In this document: positions 8,831 through 17,155 of the stretch, piece after piece
How positions within the stretch are numbered: position 1 is the first letter of the stretch
How the letters are laid out: each line of letters opens with the position of its first letter
Notes under the pieces: generated by a model
What the model was told of the DNA's origin: nothing
Seen by the model: only the letters and a program-made list of their open reading frames with translations
The model's database searches: none
Program-made: the position numbers and the translations under genes
Source of the DNA: an uncultured Eubacterium sp.
Lineage (GTDB): Bacteria; Bacillota; Clostridia; Lachnospirales; Lachnospiraceae
Assembly (NCBI GenBank): GCA_910580075.1
Contig: CAJTVR010000054.1
Location: 1 to 30,459 of the forward strand
DNA: 30,459 nt
Reading direction: 5' to 3'

Positions 8831-8978
8831 GGTATAGATTTCCCGGACGCCGGGCAGAGAAACTTTTTCCTTTTTCTGTTCCGCCTGCGAACAGTAAGAA
8901 CTTCTAAATTTTCTGCTTCCAGTCTGTGGCAGCGGACGGACCGGTGCCTGATGCCCTGGCGTACGGGTAACCTATACC
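8831..8978. repeat. Palindromic repeat element, second short copy
   Basis: The ends GGTATAGATTTCCCGGACGCC and GGCGTACGGGTAACCTATACC are near-perfect inverse complements. Inside are the left-arm core (GAGAAACTTTTTCC, CTGTTCCGCCTGCGAACAG) and the CTTCCAGTCTGTGGCAGCGG interior. The inner right arm is deleted. With the copy at 8684-8813 it fills most of the 438-nt gap between transporter genes. Confidence 0.75.
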
Positions 8979-9062
8979 TGACGGGGAATTCATACGCAGG
9001 CCGGAACGGTATATGCTGAAACAGGCAGTAAGCTGATTATATGCAAAAAGGAGAAATGAAAT

Positions 9063-10046
9063 ATGCGTAAATGGGATAAAATAGTTTACTACAGCCGAAA
9101 ACTTTTGCTGTTTCTTTCAAGCATACTGATTTTATCAGCCGTAGTATTTTTTGTTTCCAGGCTTGCACCAGGAGACCCCCTGGTATCTTATTATGGAGAG
9201 CGGGCTGAAAAAATGAGTCTTAAAGAGCGGGAGCAGGCAGAAAAGAGGCTGGGGCTGCATAAGCCGCTTACAGTTCAGTATATGCAGTGGCTTAGGGATG
9301 CTTTCAGGGGCAGTTTCGGGATTTCTTATAAATATAAGATGGATGTTACGGAAGTAATTGCGGGACGAATCGGGAATACGCTGCTTTTAGGAGGTACTGG
9401 ATTTCTGCTTATTTTTGTACTGGCGCTGCTGCTTGGGGTGTCATGCGCATGGAAGGAAGACAGCCTGGCAGACCGCCTGATCTGCAAAGCCGGTACAGTG
9501 GCCAGCTGCATACCGGAATTCTGGCTGTCTTTAGTTTTGATTCTGATCTTTGCGGCCGGACTGAAATGGCTTCCGAGCAGCGGTGCATACGATACAGGAG
9601 GAACCGGCAGCCCTGGGGAGAGGATACGGCATCTGATACTGCCGGTAGCAGTGACAGTGATCAGTCACTTGTGGTATTATGCATGCCTGGTGCGGAATAT
9701 GCTTCTTCAGGAGGTCAGGGCGGATTATGTGCTTTTTGCAAAATCAAAAGGACTCGGGAAACGGTACATTATGTTCCGCCACTGCCTGAGAAATGCTGCC
9801 CCGGCATATCTTAGCATGATGGCGCTGGCGGTGCCGCATATACTGGGAGGGACATATATTATCGAAACGGTTTTTTCTTATCCGGGAATTGGAACACTTT
9901 CTTATGAAAGTGCCAGGTATCAGGATTATAATCTGCTGATGCTGCTTTGTATTCTTACAGGAATCGTGGTGATTTTCTGTAATATGGCAGCTCAGATGAT
10001 CAATGAAAGAATTGACCCGAGAATACAGAATGTGTTTGAAAAATAA
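9063..10046 (+). CDS. ABC transporter permease (DppB/NikB type)
   Basis: This 327-residue inner-membrane permease has the family pattern: an N-terminal membrane segment (about 10-30), the FFVSRLAPGDPL motif, RLGLHKPLTVQYMQWL, then five more predicted segments. The EAA loop appears as DYVLFAKSKGLGKRYIMFRH followed by RNAAPAYLSM. It should pair with the downstream DppC-type permease to form the channel for the receptor and fused ATPase. An AAAGGAGAA ribosome site precedes the ATG. Repeat elements separate it from both transporter neighbours, so its expression may depend on readthrough of hairpins. Confidence 0.92.
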   Translation: MRKWDKIVYYSRKLLLFLSSILILSAVVFFVSRLAPGDPLVSYYGERAEKMSLKEREQAEKRLGLHKPLTVQYMQWLRDAFRGSFGISYKYKMDVTEVIAGRIGNTLLLGGTGFLLIFVLALLLGVSCAWKEDSLADRLICKAGTVASCIPEFWLSLVLILIFAAGLKWLPSSGAYDTGGTGSPGERIRHLILPVAVTVISHLWYYACLVRNMLLQEVRADYVLFAKSKGLGKRYIMFRHCLRNAAPAYLSMMALAVPHILGGTYIIETVFSYPGIGTLSYESARYQDYNLLMLLCILTGIVVIFCNMAAQMINERIDPRIQNVFEK

Positions 10047-10054
10047 ATATTATA

Positions 10055-10103
10055 GGCTGCCCGGACGCCGGGCGGGCTTCCAGTCTCTGGCAGCGGACGG
10101 ACT
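10055..10103. repeat. Palindromic repeat element, remnant
   Basis: CCCGGACGCCGGGC, the end of a left arm, is joined directly to CTTCCAGTCTCTGGCAGCGG, which in other copies lies about 75 nt further in. It appears to be a deleted older copy abutting the complete element at 10104. Confidence 0.6.
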
Positions 10104-10424
10104 GAAAAGTATAGATTAGCCGGACGCTGGGAAGAGACACGTTTTCCTTTTTCTGTTCCGCTTACGAACTGTAAGAACTTCTAAATTTTCTGCTTCCAGT
10201 CTGTGACAGCGGACGGACCGGTGCCTGATGCCCTGACGCTTTGGCATGCTTTATGCAGTGGCACTGGCAGGTACCTTTTGGGGCTTCCAGGTTTCGGCAG
10301 CGACAGACAGTGAGCCCCAAATCCTGGGTGATGAGCAGAAAATTAAGAAGTTCTAACAGTTCTCCAGAGTCACAGAAAAAGGAAAACGTGTCTCTTCCCA
10401 GCGTCCGGCTAATCTATACTTTTC
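10104..10424. repeat. Complete palindromic (MITE-like) element with 53-bp perfect inverted arms
   Basis: Positions 10104-10156 are the exact reverse complement of 10372-10424, 53 of 53 bases by my reading. Imperfect pairing continues inward (AACTGTAAGAACTTCTAA against TTAAGAAGTTCTAACAGTT). The centre of about 150 nt has a small internal hairpin (TTGGGGCTT with GAGCCCCAA). It encodes no protein and no target-site duplication is evident. As RNA it would fold into a very long hairpin. It lies between the two permease genes. Confidence 0.85.
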
Positions 10425-10475
10425 GGCAATGTCCAGGAGCCAGAAATTTCAAAATCAGGAAAGGGAGATACAGCA

Positions 10476-11408
10476 TTGAAAGAGCAGAAAACTATCAGCA
10501 GCAGACAATACAGGAATGCATCAGATAAACGTCTGTTTCAAGTCGTCGGAATACAGCAGATACAGCAGCCCATACCAGTATCCAGGCAGAACGGGTATAA
10601 AGGCAAACCTGTACTGTCAGCGCTTATTCTGGGTGTCATGATTGTCTGCTGCCTTGGATGCGAATTAATTATGACAAAGGAGCCCGGCTATATGGATTTA
10701 GGAAACTGCCATGCTGCTCCCAGCCGGGAATTTCTGTTCGGCACAGATTCCATGGGCCGGGATATTTTTTCCATGGTATGGTACGGGGGAAGGATATCTC
10801 TGTTTCTCGGTATTGTATCCGCAGTGATTTCTGCTGCTGCAGCTATTGTATGCGGAGCTGTCAGCGGCAATGCTCCGAAAGCAGCGGATGCTCTGCTGAT
10901 GCGTCTGACGGACATACTGCTCAGTGTGCCGCAGCTGTTAGCAGTCATTTTTGTACAGGCGGTTTTTGGAAAAGCAGCTGTGCTGAGTCTTTCTTTTGTC
11001 ATAGGTATTACCAGCTGGATGAGTATGGCAAAAATTATCCGTACACAGGTACGGCAGCTGCGCTACAGTGAATATGTGACAGCTTGCGAGTGTATGGGTG
11101 GCGGATTTTTTCATATATTATGGCGGCATCTGACACCTAATTTCCTGCCTTCAGTGATGTTTATGACTGTAATGAATATACGCAATGCCATTATGGCAGA
11201 ATCGGCCCTGAGCTTTATGGGCATTGGACTTCCGATTGATATGATTTCCTGGGGAAGCATGCTTTCTATGGCAGATCAGGCGCTTTCAGCAAAATGCTGG
11301 TGGGTGATACTGATACCAGGGCTGTTTCTGACGACAGCACTGGTATGTTTTACAAATCTAGGTAATTATCTGAGAAAAAGAGCGAATTACGGAGAGAGTA
11401 ATTTATAA
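10476..11408 (+). CDS. ABC transporter permease (DppC/NikC type)
   Basis: This 310-residue inner-membrane permease has an N-terminal segment near residues 45-65, then REFLFGTDSMGRDIFSMVWYGGR, the diagnostic DppC/OppC motif. Further segments follow and the EAA loop is RQLRYSEYVTACECMGGGFF with ILWRHLTPNFLPS. The start is a TTG at 10476 behind AAAGGGAGA; no ATG fits better. The first 45 residues are polar and longer than usual, so the true start could be further in. It pairs with the permease at 9063-10046 and is the last gene of the transporter set. Confidence 0.9.
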   Translation: MKEQKTISSRQYRNASDKRLFQVVGIQQIQQPIPVSRQNGYKGKPVLSALILGVMIVCCLGCELIMTKEPGYMDLGNCHAAPSREFLFGTDSMGRDIFSMVWYGGRISLFLGIVSAVISAAAAIVCGAVSGNAPKAADALLMRLTDILLSVPQLLAVIFVQAVFGKAAVLSLSFVIGITSWMSMAKIIRTQVRQLRYSEYVTACECMGGGFFHILWRHLTPNFLPSVMFMTVMNIRNAIMAESALSFMGIGLPIDMISWGSMLSMADQALSAKCWWVILIPGLFLTTALVCFTNLGNYLRKRANYGESNL

Positions 11409-11412
11409 ATGA

Positions 11413-11471
11413 TCCGAATGCTGGGAAGAGACACATTTTCCTTTTTCAGTGACTTTGAAGAACAGTCAGAA
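11413..11471. repeat. Palindromic repeat element, solo arm
   Basis: CCGAATGCTGGGAAGAGACAC, TTTTCCTTTTTC and AGTGACTTTGAAGAACAGT match the arm of the element at 10104-10424, in the orientation of its inverted right arm. No second arm is visible. It starts a few bases after the stop codon of the second permease. From here to 11587 I see only a weak promoter: CTGCCA 11504-11509, 17 nt, TATAAT 11527-11532. Confidence 0.65.
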
Positions 11472-11587
11472 TGTTCACAGAGCATATAATAATCAGTTTC
11501 CGGCTGCCAGCCGTTTCACGTAAGGGTATAATGAAGAAACAGGAAAGGAAACTGTTATTCAGTATAAGACAATAAGGGGCTGTAACA

Positions 11588-11925
11588 ATGGGAATGTATT
11601 TAGACAGCAAAAATGCATATGCACTTTATAAAAAAGAAACAGGAAAGCCATATTTTATAGATAAATCCAGAATGCTGAAAGAACTGATTGTTTTGGCCGG
11701 TGAAGGGGAGGATGCAGTATGTATCACCAGGCCCCGCCGGTTTGGCAAGACGGTGGCGGCTAATATGACTGCGGCTTTTTTTCCAGGGCTGCTGATGCTT
11801 CAGCTTTGTTTCATGATAAGAATATTGCAAAAGAACAGGAATATGTACAGTATCTGAATCAGTACCCGGTGATTCATATTCCATTTAATGATGTCATGCG
11901 TCCATGCAGAAACTATGAAGAATAA
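11588..11925 (+). pseudogene. Second decayed AAA-ATPase-like gene, N-terminal remnant
   Basis: MGMYLDSKNAYALYKKE, YFIDKSRMLKEL and CITRPRRFGKTVAANM give the N-terminus of the same AAA-ATPase-like family as 4038-4788, with an intact Walker A lysine. At the T7 run 11776-11782 the frame is lost: eight T would read on as AFFSRAADASALFHDKNIAK and QYPVIHIPFNDV, which fits the family. Even in that frame a TAA at 11923-11925 stops it after about 112 residues, against more than 500 for intact relatives. It is therefore a truncated remnant whatever the T count. Confidence 0.8.
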
Positions 11926-11947
11926 ATGGAGAAATTCTGCATAAAAC

Positions 11948-11974
11948 AAAAAATCTGCCACTGGCAGATTTTTT
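11948..11974. terminator. Bidirectional intrinsic terminator
   Basis: AAAAAATCTGCC, loop ACT and GGCAGATTTTTT form a perfect 12-bp stem with A and T tracts on both sides. It can end transcripts from the AAA remnant on the plus strand and from cspA on the minus strand. Confidence 0.85.
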
Positions 11975-12098
11975 GCTGTGAAATAATCAAAATACTGTAG
12001 ATCAAATATGCATATCATTTTATGAACAAATCTCTGTATGATATCATAATGTACATTTGAGAACCTCAATTGATTAATGCACATTTTTGTTTAAGCAA

Positions 12099-12302
12099 TT
12101 AGTGAATTACAGTTACATTGGTAGCCTGTGGTCCTTTAGCACCTTCAGTTACTTCAAATTCCACAGAAGCGCCTTCTTCCAAAGACTTAAAGCCTTCCAT
12201 ATTAAGGCCGGAAAAATGTACAAATACATCTTTGCCTTCTTCATCTGTGATGAAACCGTAACCTTTCTGATTGTTAAACCATTTTACTGTACCTTTATTC
12301 AT
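12099..12302 (-). CDS. Cold-shock protein, CspA family
   Basis: This 67-residue single-domain nucleic-acid-binding protein has RNP1 KGYGFI, RNP2 VFVHF and the KGTVKWFN opening. CspA-type proteins act as RNA chaperones. The ATG at 12302 is chosen over an upstream in-frame ATG because ATAGGAGGTACTGTC, a strong ribosome site, lies just before it and the length then fits the family. An inverted repeat ATGCTA-AGAA-TAGCAT at 12339-12354 lies in its leader or promoter region. Transcription would end at the hairpin at 11948-11974. Confidence 0.95.
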   Translation of the reverse strand: MNKGTVKWFNNQKGYGFITDEEGKDVFVHFSGLNMEGFKSLEEGASVEFEVTEGAKGPQATNVTVIH

Positions 12303-12385
12303 GACAGTACCTCCTATCATATTAGCTGTTGGCAGCTTATGCTAAGAATAGCATACGAAAAAAGAAAAGTAAAGCGAAAAAAGGG

Positions 12386-12889
12386 CTAAATTTCGGAAAA
12401 AGTAACGTTATTTCTTTTTAAAAACTGAATTGTAAACTTTTCCCATTCTTTTTCAAAACTTTTATCAGTGATAAAAGTGCGGTAAGAAACCCCCGTTGTA
12501 AGCAGCAGCTGCTCGTTTTGAAACAGGATATTAAAAAAAACGGCAAGTATATTGTCGGGCGCTATTGATGTCCCGGAGGCACGGATTGTGTTTTGCAGGT
12601 TAGAGGGAGAGAGCATCAGCACGAATTTAAACTGGGTCGGGGCAGTCCGTCCTTTAATAAGCTCAAAAAACGTCGGCCGCAGCCTTCCATAGGGCATGCA
12701 CGAAAAACCGGCAAGATTTTGTTCCTCTAACTCCTGTGAGGAATAAAAGGACGGGTTCAGTTTTCCGTCAATTTCGTACTTGACGGCAGTATGAATAGAA
12801 GCTTCGGACAGAAGAAAATTGTCAAATACCCCGGTGCGCAGTAACAGGTTCATAAATTCTTTTTTTTCCGTCAGCTGGAATGCTTTCAT
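12386..12889 (-). CDS. DUF5721 family protein
   Basis: This 167-residue protein of unknown function has MKAFQLTEKKEFMNLLL, FDNFLLSEASIHT, the IDGKLNPSFYS segment and LRPTFFELIKGRTAPTQFKF, a pattern I recognise as DUF5721, found in Clostridia. There is no signal peptide or membrane segment. The ATG at 12889 is preceded by GGGAGGTATCTGCT; the frame stays open further upstream, but that extension lacks a ribosome site. It lies 83 nt upstream of cspA on the same strand. The family name is from memory. Confidence 0.72.
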   Translation of the reverse strand: MKAFQLTEKKEFMNLLLRTGVFDNFLLSEASIHTAVKYEIDGKLNPSFYSSQELEEQNLAGFSCMPYGRLRPTFFELIKGRTAPTQFKFVLMLSPSNLQNTIRASGTSIAPDNILAVFFNILFQNEQLLLTTGVSYRTFITDKSFEKEWEKFTIQFLKRNNVTFSEI

Positions 12890-13026
12890 AGCAGATACCT
12901 CCCTGAATAAGCTGTAACAGTTCAGACAAACTGGCCTGTTACGAAAGGACAGCCTGAACTGCATGTGAGTTTCTACATTATATTATAGGAAATATTTTCT
13001 ATTTTACAATAAGAACGAAAAAAATA

Positions 13027-13055
13027 TTGAAAAACATGCAGTTTCAAGATATCAT
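13027..13055 (+). promoter_or_regulatory. Sigma-A-type promoter of the transglutaminase-like gene
   Basis: TTGAAA at 13027-13032, 17 nt and TATCAT at 13050-13055 lie in the 308-nt gap between two divergent genes and would give a leader of about 135 nt. I see nothing else in this gap apart from the region that should hold the DUF5721 promoter on the minus strand. Confidence 0.5.
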
Positions 13056-13197
13056 AGAAATACGCATGAGCGGATGAGAAGAACATAAAGTGCTGGCGTC
13101 CTGGCAGCCTATACACCATGCAGCACAAAAATAAGCGCATCAGCATAGAAATGAGACTGAAAGTTTTGACGCTTCAAAGACGGAGAGGAAGTATCGG

Positions 13198-14434
13198 ATG
13201 AATCAGTATAAAGAGTATAGAGAGTATAAAGATAGAAAGAAAATCAGAAGGCACAGAGCAGCAGTCAGCCTTGCACTCGTTCTTTTTGCAGGGACCGTAT
13301 CGGGCTGCAGCCTGCCGGAAAGTTTTATGGGCATTGTGCAGCCAGTGGAGGAAGCGGTAAGCACAGTCAAAAAAAAATATAGAGTTAAGGCAGCAGCTGA
13401 ATGCACTGAAGCTGCCAAAGGAAGTAAAGAGTATTTCCAAAGGCAGATATGCATATGAAACTCTGTCAAAGGAAAATAAAATAATTTATGACCAGATGCT
13501 GGATGCCGTCATGAACCACGAAGAAGAGGTGGCCCTTTCGACAGAAGACGGCAAAGAGCTGGAAGATATTTTTAACTGTATTAAAGCAGATTATGGCGGA
13601 CTGTTCTGGGTAGAGAGTTTCCGGTATACCCAGTATCAGAAAAACGGGCAGACCGAAGCGATGTCTTTTGCGCCTAATTATACAATGACGGCTGAAGAAC
13701 GGCAGGAAATGCAAAAGAAAATTGATGTTCAGGCGGAGCAGTATCTAAAAGAAATCAGGAAAGATGCTTCCGAGTATGAAAAAGTGAGGGAAATTTACCG
13801 GAAACTGATTAGAAAAGTGGATTATAATCTGGATTCAGAAAATAACCAGAATATTATCAGTGTGTTTTTAGGAAAAGAAACAGTATGTCAGGGCTATGCC
13901 AGCGCCATGCAGTATCTGCTGGACCGTCTCGGCGTTCCGTGTGTGATTGTAACCGGCATGGCAAAAGGAGGCCCGCATGCATGGAATCTGGTGCAGATTG
14001 AAGGAGAATGGTATTATGCGGATGTGACCTGGGGCAATTCCAAATACCATGACGACGAAGAAAAAGATATCAAATATATTGAGTATGATTATCTGAATAT
14101 TACAACAGAAGAAATGATGAAAGACCACAGCCCTCAGGTGAAATTTGAACTGCCGGAATGTACGGCCATTGAAAATAATTATTATGTAAAGGAGCATAAA
14201 TATTTTACATCTTTAGATGAAGAATCGGTCAGTAAAATCGGGAATGTATTCAGGCGGGCTTATGAAAAAGGACGCAGCCATGTATCGGTAAAATTTGAAA
14301 ACAGGGAGCTGTGCGCTCAGGCAAAGGAATATTTTCTGACGCAGTATCATATCAGCGAATACTGCAGCGGACTTGAGACAGTATACTATAAGACAGATAT
14401 GCAGATGAATATTTTTGTGGTGATATTTCCTTAA
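13198..14434 (+). CDS. Transglutaminase-like lipoprotein, frameshifted at an A9 run
   Basis: The first frame (13198-13458) gives a lipoprotein signal ending in VSGC and then breaks. The second (to 14434) has a transglutaminase-like core: VCQGYAS with the cysteine codon at 13886, GGPHAWNLV with the histidine at 13976, and YYADVTWG with the aspartate at 14021. The break is at nine A residues, 13369-13377. With eight A the frames join as a protein of about 411 residues, and the joined stretch (QQLNALKLPKEVKSISKGRY) looks like normal coding sequence. Such secreted proteins are presumed proteases or peptide-modifying enzymes acting at the cell surface. The gene may be a recent pseudogene, phase-variable, corrected by slippage, or a sequencing error. 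An AGAGGAAG ribosome site precedes 13198. Confidence 0.8.
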
Positions 14435-14621
14435 ATGTATTTACAAAGTCTGATTTTGATGGTATCATCATGTAGTAATGGATACTACGTAAAAACGTGA
14501 CCAATAATATATAGAAAAGTTATAGTTCATACATGAGACAGCTTTAAATAGTTTTCCGGTATATGGGGAAAATGTAAAGGTCAGGCAGTATCAAATCAGA
14601 TTGCAAATATAGGAGGAAGTT

Positions 14622-15461
14622 ATGGGTTATAAAATTATTGTTGACAGCTGCGGCGAACTGACAGAGGAGTTAAAACAGGATACACATTTTCAGTCCGTGC
14701 CTTTAGAGCTGGATGTGGACGATTATCATGTGACAGACGATGAAAGTTTCTGTCAGGCAGAATTTCTGCAAAAGGTAAAAGAAAGCCCGAACTGTCCAAA
14801 ATCAGCATGTCCGTCGCCGCAGAAATATTTGGATGCATATATTTCACAGGCGGATCATGTTTATGCAGTTACGCTTTCCGCCAAACTGAGCGGGTCGTAT
14901 AACAGTGCACAGATGGCAGCTCAGATGTTTATGGACCAGTATCCGGATAAAAAAGTACATGTTTTCAATTCCTGTTCTGCATCTGTAGGAGAGATGCTGA
15001 TTGCGGTGAAAATACAGGAACTGGAAGAATCCGGGTGTTCATTTGAGGATACTGTAAAGCAGACAGAAGCATATATCGAAAGCCAGCAGACGTTTTTTGT
15101 GCTGGAAACGCTGGATACGCTCCGCAAAAACGGACGCCTGAGCAATCTGAAGGCAATCGTGGCCGGAGTGCTGAAAATAAAACCGGTTATGGGGGCCACG
15201 CCGGACGGGCTGATCTGCCAGCTTGCACAGGCGCAGGGAATGAATAAAGCGTTAGACCGTATGGTAAAGGAAGTCATGCAGCGTACGAAAAACAGGGAAG
15301 AGAGGATTTTAGCTATTTCGCACTGCAATTGCAGAATGCGTGCAGAGAAAGTAAAAGAAATGATCGAAAAACTGATGAAGTTTAGAAAAATAATGATACT
15401 GGATATGGCTGGCGTCAGCACGATGTATGCCAATGACGGCGGAATTATTATAGCAGTCTGA
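14622..15461 (+). CDS. DegV family (FakB-like) fatty-acid-binding protein
   Basis: This 279-residue protein opens with KIIVDSCGELTEEL and has SAKLSGSYNSAQMAA and LETLDTLRKNGRLS, the lipid-site motifs of the DegV family. Members bind a fatty acid and, in Firmicutes, present it to the kinase FakA. No fakA or acyltransferase gene is next to it. AGGAGGAAGTT precedes the ATG. The gene stands alone, with its own upstream gap of 187 nt and a new promoter right after it. Confidence 0.93.
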   Translation: MGYKIIVDSCGELTEELKQDTHFQSVPLELDVDDYHVTDDESFCQAEFLQKVKESPNCPKSACPSPQKYLDAYISQADHVYAVTLSAKLSGSYNSAQMAAQMFMDQYPDKKVHVFNSCSASVGEMLIAVKIQELEESGCSFEDTVKQTEAYIESQQTFFVLETLDTLRKNGRLSNLKAIVAGVLKIKPVMGATPDGLICQLAQAQGMNKALDRMVKEVMQRTKNREERILAISHCNCRMRAEKVKEMIEKLMKFRKIMILDMAGVSTMYANDGGIIIAV

Positions 15462-15481
15462 ATTTTTGGTGCATTTTTTAT

Positions 15482-15510
15482 TTGAAAGCTGTGCCGCCTT
15501 GTGTTATCTT
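15482..15510 (+). promoter_or_regulatory. Sigma-A-type promoter of the DUF815 gene
   Basis: TTGAAA at 15482-15487, 17 nt and TATCTT at 15505-15510. Transcription would start about 75 nt before the ATG at 15591. Confidence 0.5.
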
Positions 15511-15537
15511 AGTATTAGACAGCAGTATCAGACAAAA

Positions 15538-15568
15538 ACTGCCACATCCGCTTTGGATGTCTGGCAGT
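15538..15568 (+). other. Leader hairpin before the DUF815 gene
   Basis: ACTGCCACATCC, loop GCTTT and GGATG-TC-TGGCAGT form a 12-bp stem with a 2-nt bulge between the promoter and the ribosome site (CGGAGG, 15578-15583). There is no T tract, so it is not a terminator; it may affect mRNA stability or translation. Confidence 0.5.
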
Positions 15569-15590
15569 GTAAAAACACGGAGGCATAAGC

Positions 15591-16907
15591 ATGAATCAGA
15601 TTGTATCAGAAATATTAATGTACGGGGATATGCCTGCAGATTCGATTTTAATGCAGTTAAGCGGGATCTGTTCCAGTCTGCGTGCACGCAGCCAGACAAA
15701 GGACGAACTGAAAAGACAGGTATTCTGTCAGGTGAAGCGGATTTTAACTGTGGCGACAGATTATGGATTTGACAAAAACCTGTGGCATAATTACCTGACA
15801 TTTCTGCTGATTATGGATGAAAATCCGTTCAGCCTGACCTGTGAGAAAACCGGAGCCCGGGAGGGAAGTGCCAATTATTTTGCAAAAAATGATTTTAAGG
15901 CATTTAAAGAACTGTTTGACTATGATTTCAGCTGGATAGAGCAGGAACTGGGGACAGACTGTTTTACGAGGCTGTCGGATTATAAAGCGATTCAGAAAAC
16001 AGAGCTTATGTATAATAAAAACGTGAGCGAAAAAGTCCGTTCGTTAAGCGAAAAGCTGGAAGCTGCTGCAGACGAGGAAGCGTTTTTTATTTGTGTGACC
16101 GATTTTTATAAAGCCTATGGCGTGGGAATGTTCGGACTGAATAAAGCATTTCGTATTTCGCTGAAGGAAACGGGGCGCGGGGTTGTCTTTCATCCGATTA
16201 ACAATATGGACAGAGTGATGCTGGATGATCTGATTGGCTATGAAATACAGAAGAAAAAATTAGTGGATAATACCAGGGCTTTTGTGGAAGGACGCAAGGC
16301 AAATAACGTACTGCTGTTTGGAGACAGCGGTACAGGCAAATCTACAAGCATCAAGGCAATTGTCAATGAATTTTATGACCAGGGCTTAAGGATGGTTGAG
16401 ATTTATAAACATCAGTTTCAGGAACTTTCGAATGTAATTGCGCAGATTAAAAACCGCAATTACAGGTTTATTATTTATATGGACGACCTGTCTTTTGAGG
16501 AATTTGAAACAGAGTATAAATTTTTAAAAGCAGTGATAGAAGGCGGCGTGGAAACAAAGCCGGAGAATATTCTGATTTATGCGACATCAAACAGGCGTCA
16601 TTTAATCCGCGAAACATGGAATGACCGCGACGATATTAAAATCCAAAACGGAATGCATCAGTCGGATACAATGGAAGAAAAGCTGTCGCTTGTAAACCGT
16701 TTTGGCGTGACCATCAGCTATTCGAAGCCGGGCCAGAAGGAATATTTTCAGATTGTCATAGGCCTGGCAAGGCGTTCGGGGATTACGCTGAGCGACGAAA
16801 CACTGAAGGCGGAAGCGAACAAATGGGAGCTCAGCCATGGCGGAATTTCCGGGCGTACAGCACAGCAGTTTGTAAATGATCTGCTGGGGCAGGAATGTGC
16901 AGTATAG
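15591..16907 (+). CDS. DUF815 family AAA ATPase
   Basis: This 438-residue cytoplasmic protein has an N-terminal helical region (1-215) and a C-terminal ATPase domain. The ATPase domain contains VLLFGDSGTGKST (Walker A, 244-251), FIIYMDDLSFEEFE (Walker B) and ILIYATSNRRHLIRE (sensor 1). The NNMDRVMLDDLIGYEIQKKKL lead-in and the SNRRHL motif are typical of DUF815, a AAA+ family of unknown function common in Clostridia. A CGGAGG site precedes the ATG. It is monocistronic with its own promoter and hairpin leader. The 248 nt downstream (16908-17155) shows no gene I can support. Confidence 0.9.
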   Translation: MNQIVSEILMYGDMPADSILMQLSGICSSLRARSQTKDELKRQVFCQVKRILTVATDYGFDKNLWHNYLTFLLIMDENPFSLTCEKTGAREGSANYFAKNDFKAFKELFDYDFSWIEQELGTDCFTRLSDYKAIQKTELMYNKNVSEKVRSLSEKLEAAADEEAFFICVTDFYKAYGVGMFGLNKAFRISLKETGRGVVFHPINNMDRVMLDDLIGYEIQKKKLVDNTRAFVEGRKANNVLLFGDSGTGKSTSIKAIVNEFYDQGLRMVEIYKHQFQELSNVIAQIKNRNYRFIIYMDDLSFEEFETEYKFLKAVIEGGVETKPENILIYATSNRRHLIRETWNDRDDIKIQNGMHQSDTMEEKLSLVNRFGVTISYSKPGQKEYFQIVIGLARRSGITLSDETLKAEANKWELSHGGISGRTAQQFVNDLLGQECAV

Positions 16908-17155
16908 TGACAGCGGAAATGCCGTTGAACAGAATGCACGGGGAACAGCGGCAGAGTGAGCAGAGAAAGTCCCTTTAAAGCGGGAGCTGCCAGGATCAGC
17001 AGTGCTGTAAGCAGCAGAGGTTTTGCAGGAGGAGCCGCAGAGCTGGCGGATAAAAATGAATCAGGACAGTCAGACCGGGAACAGGGGGAATGGAAAAAGG
17101 CAGCAGATTAGAAATTCAGCAAGAATAAGATAATACTGCAGAAAGGAGGTTTCTT

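Noticed and set aside
8625..9062. Repeat-filled gap considered as a CRISPR array
   Set aside because: The repeats are inverted, unequal and not regularly spaced, and no cas genes are present.
12339..12354. ATGCTA-AGAA-TAGCAT inverted repeat upstream of cspA as an operator
   Set aside because: Only a 6-bp stem, with no clear promoter hexamers around it; mentioned under cspA but not called as a site.
16908..17155. Gap between the DUF815 and mgtE genes examined for an M-box riboswitch or small gene
   Set aside because: No conserved M-box elements or convincing start/ribosome-site pair were found; the purine-rich text looks like degraded coding or spacer sequence.
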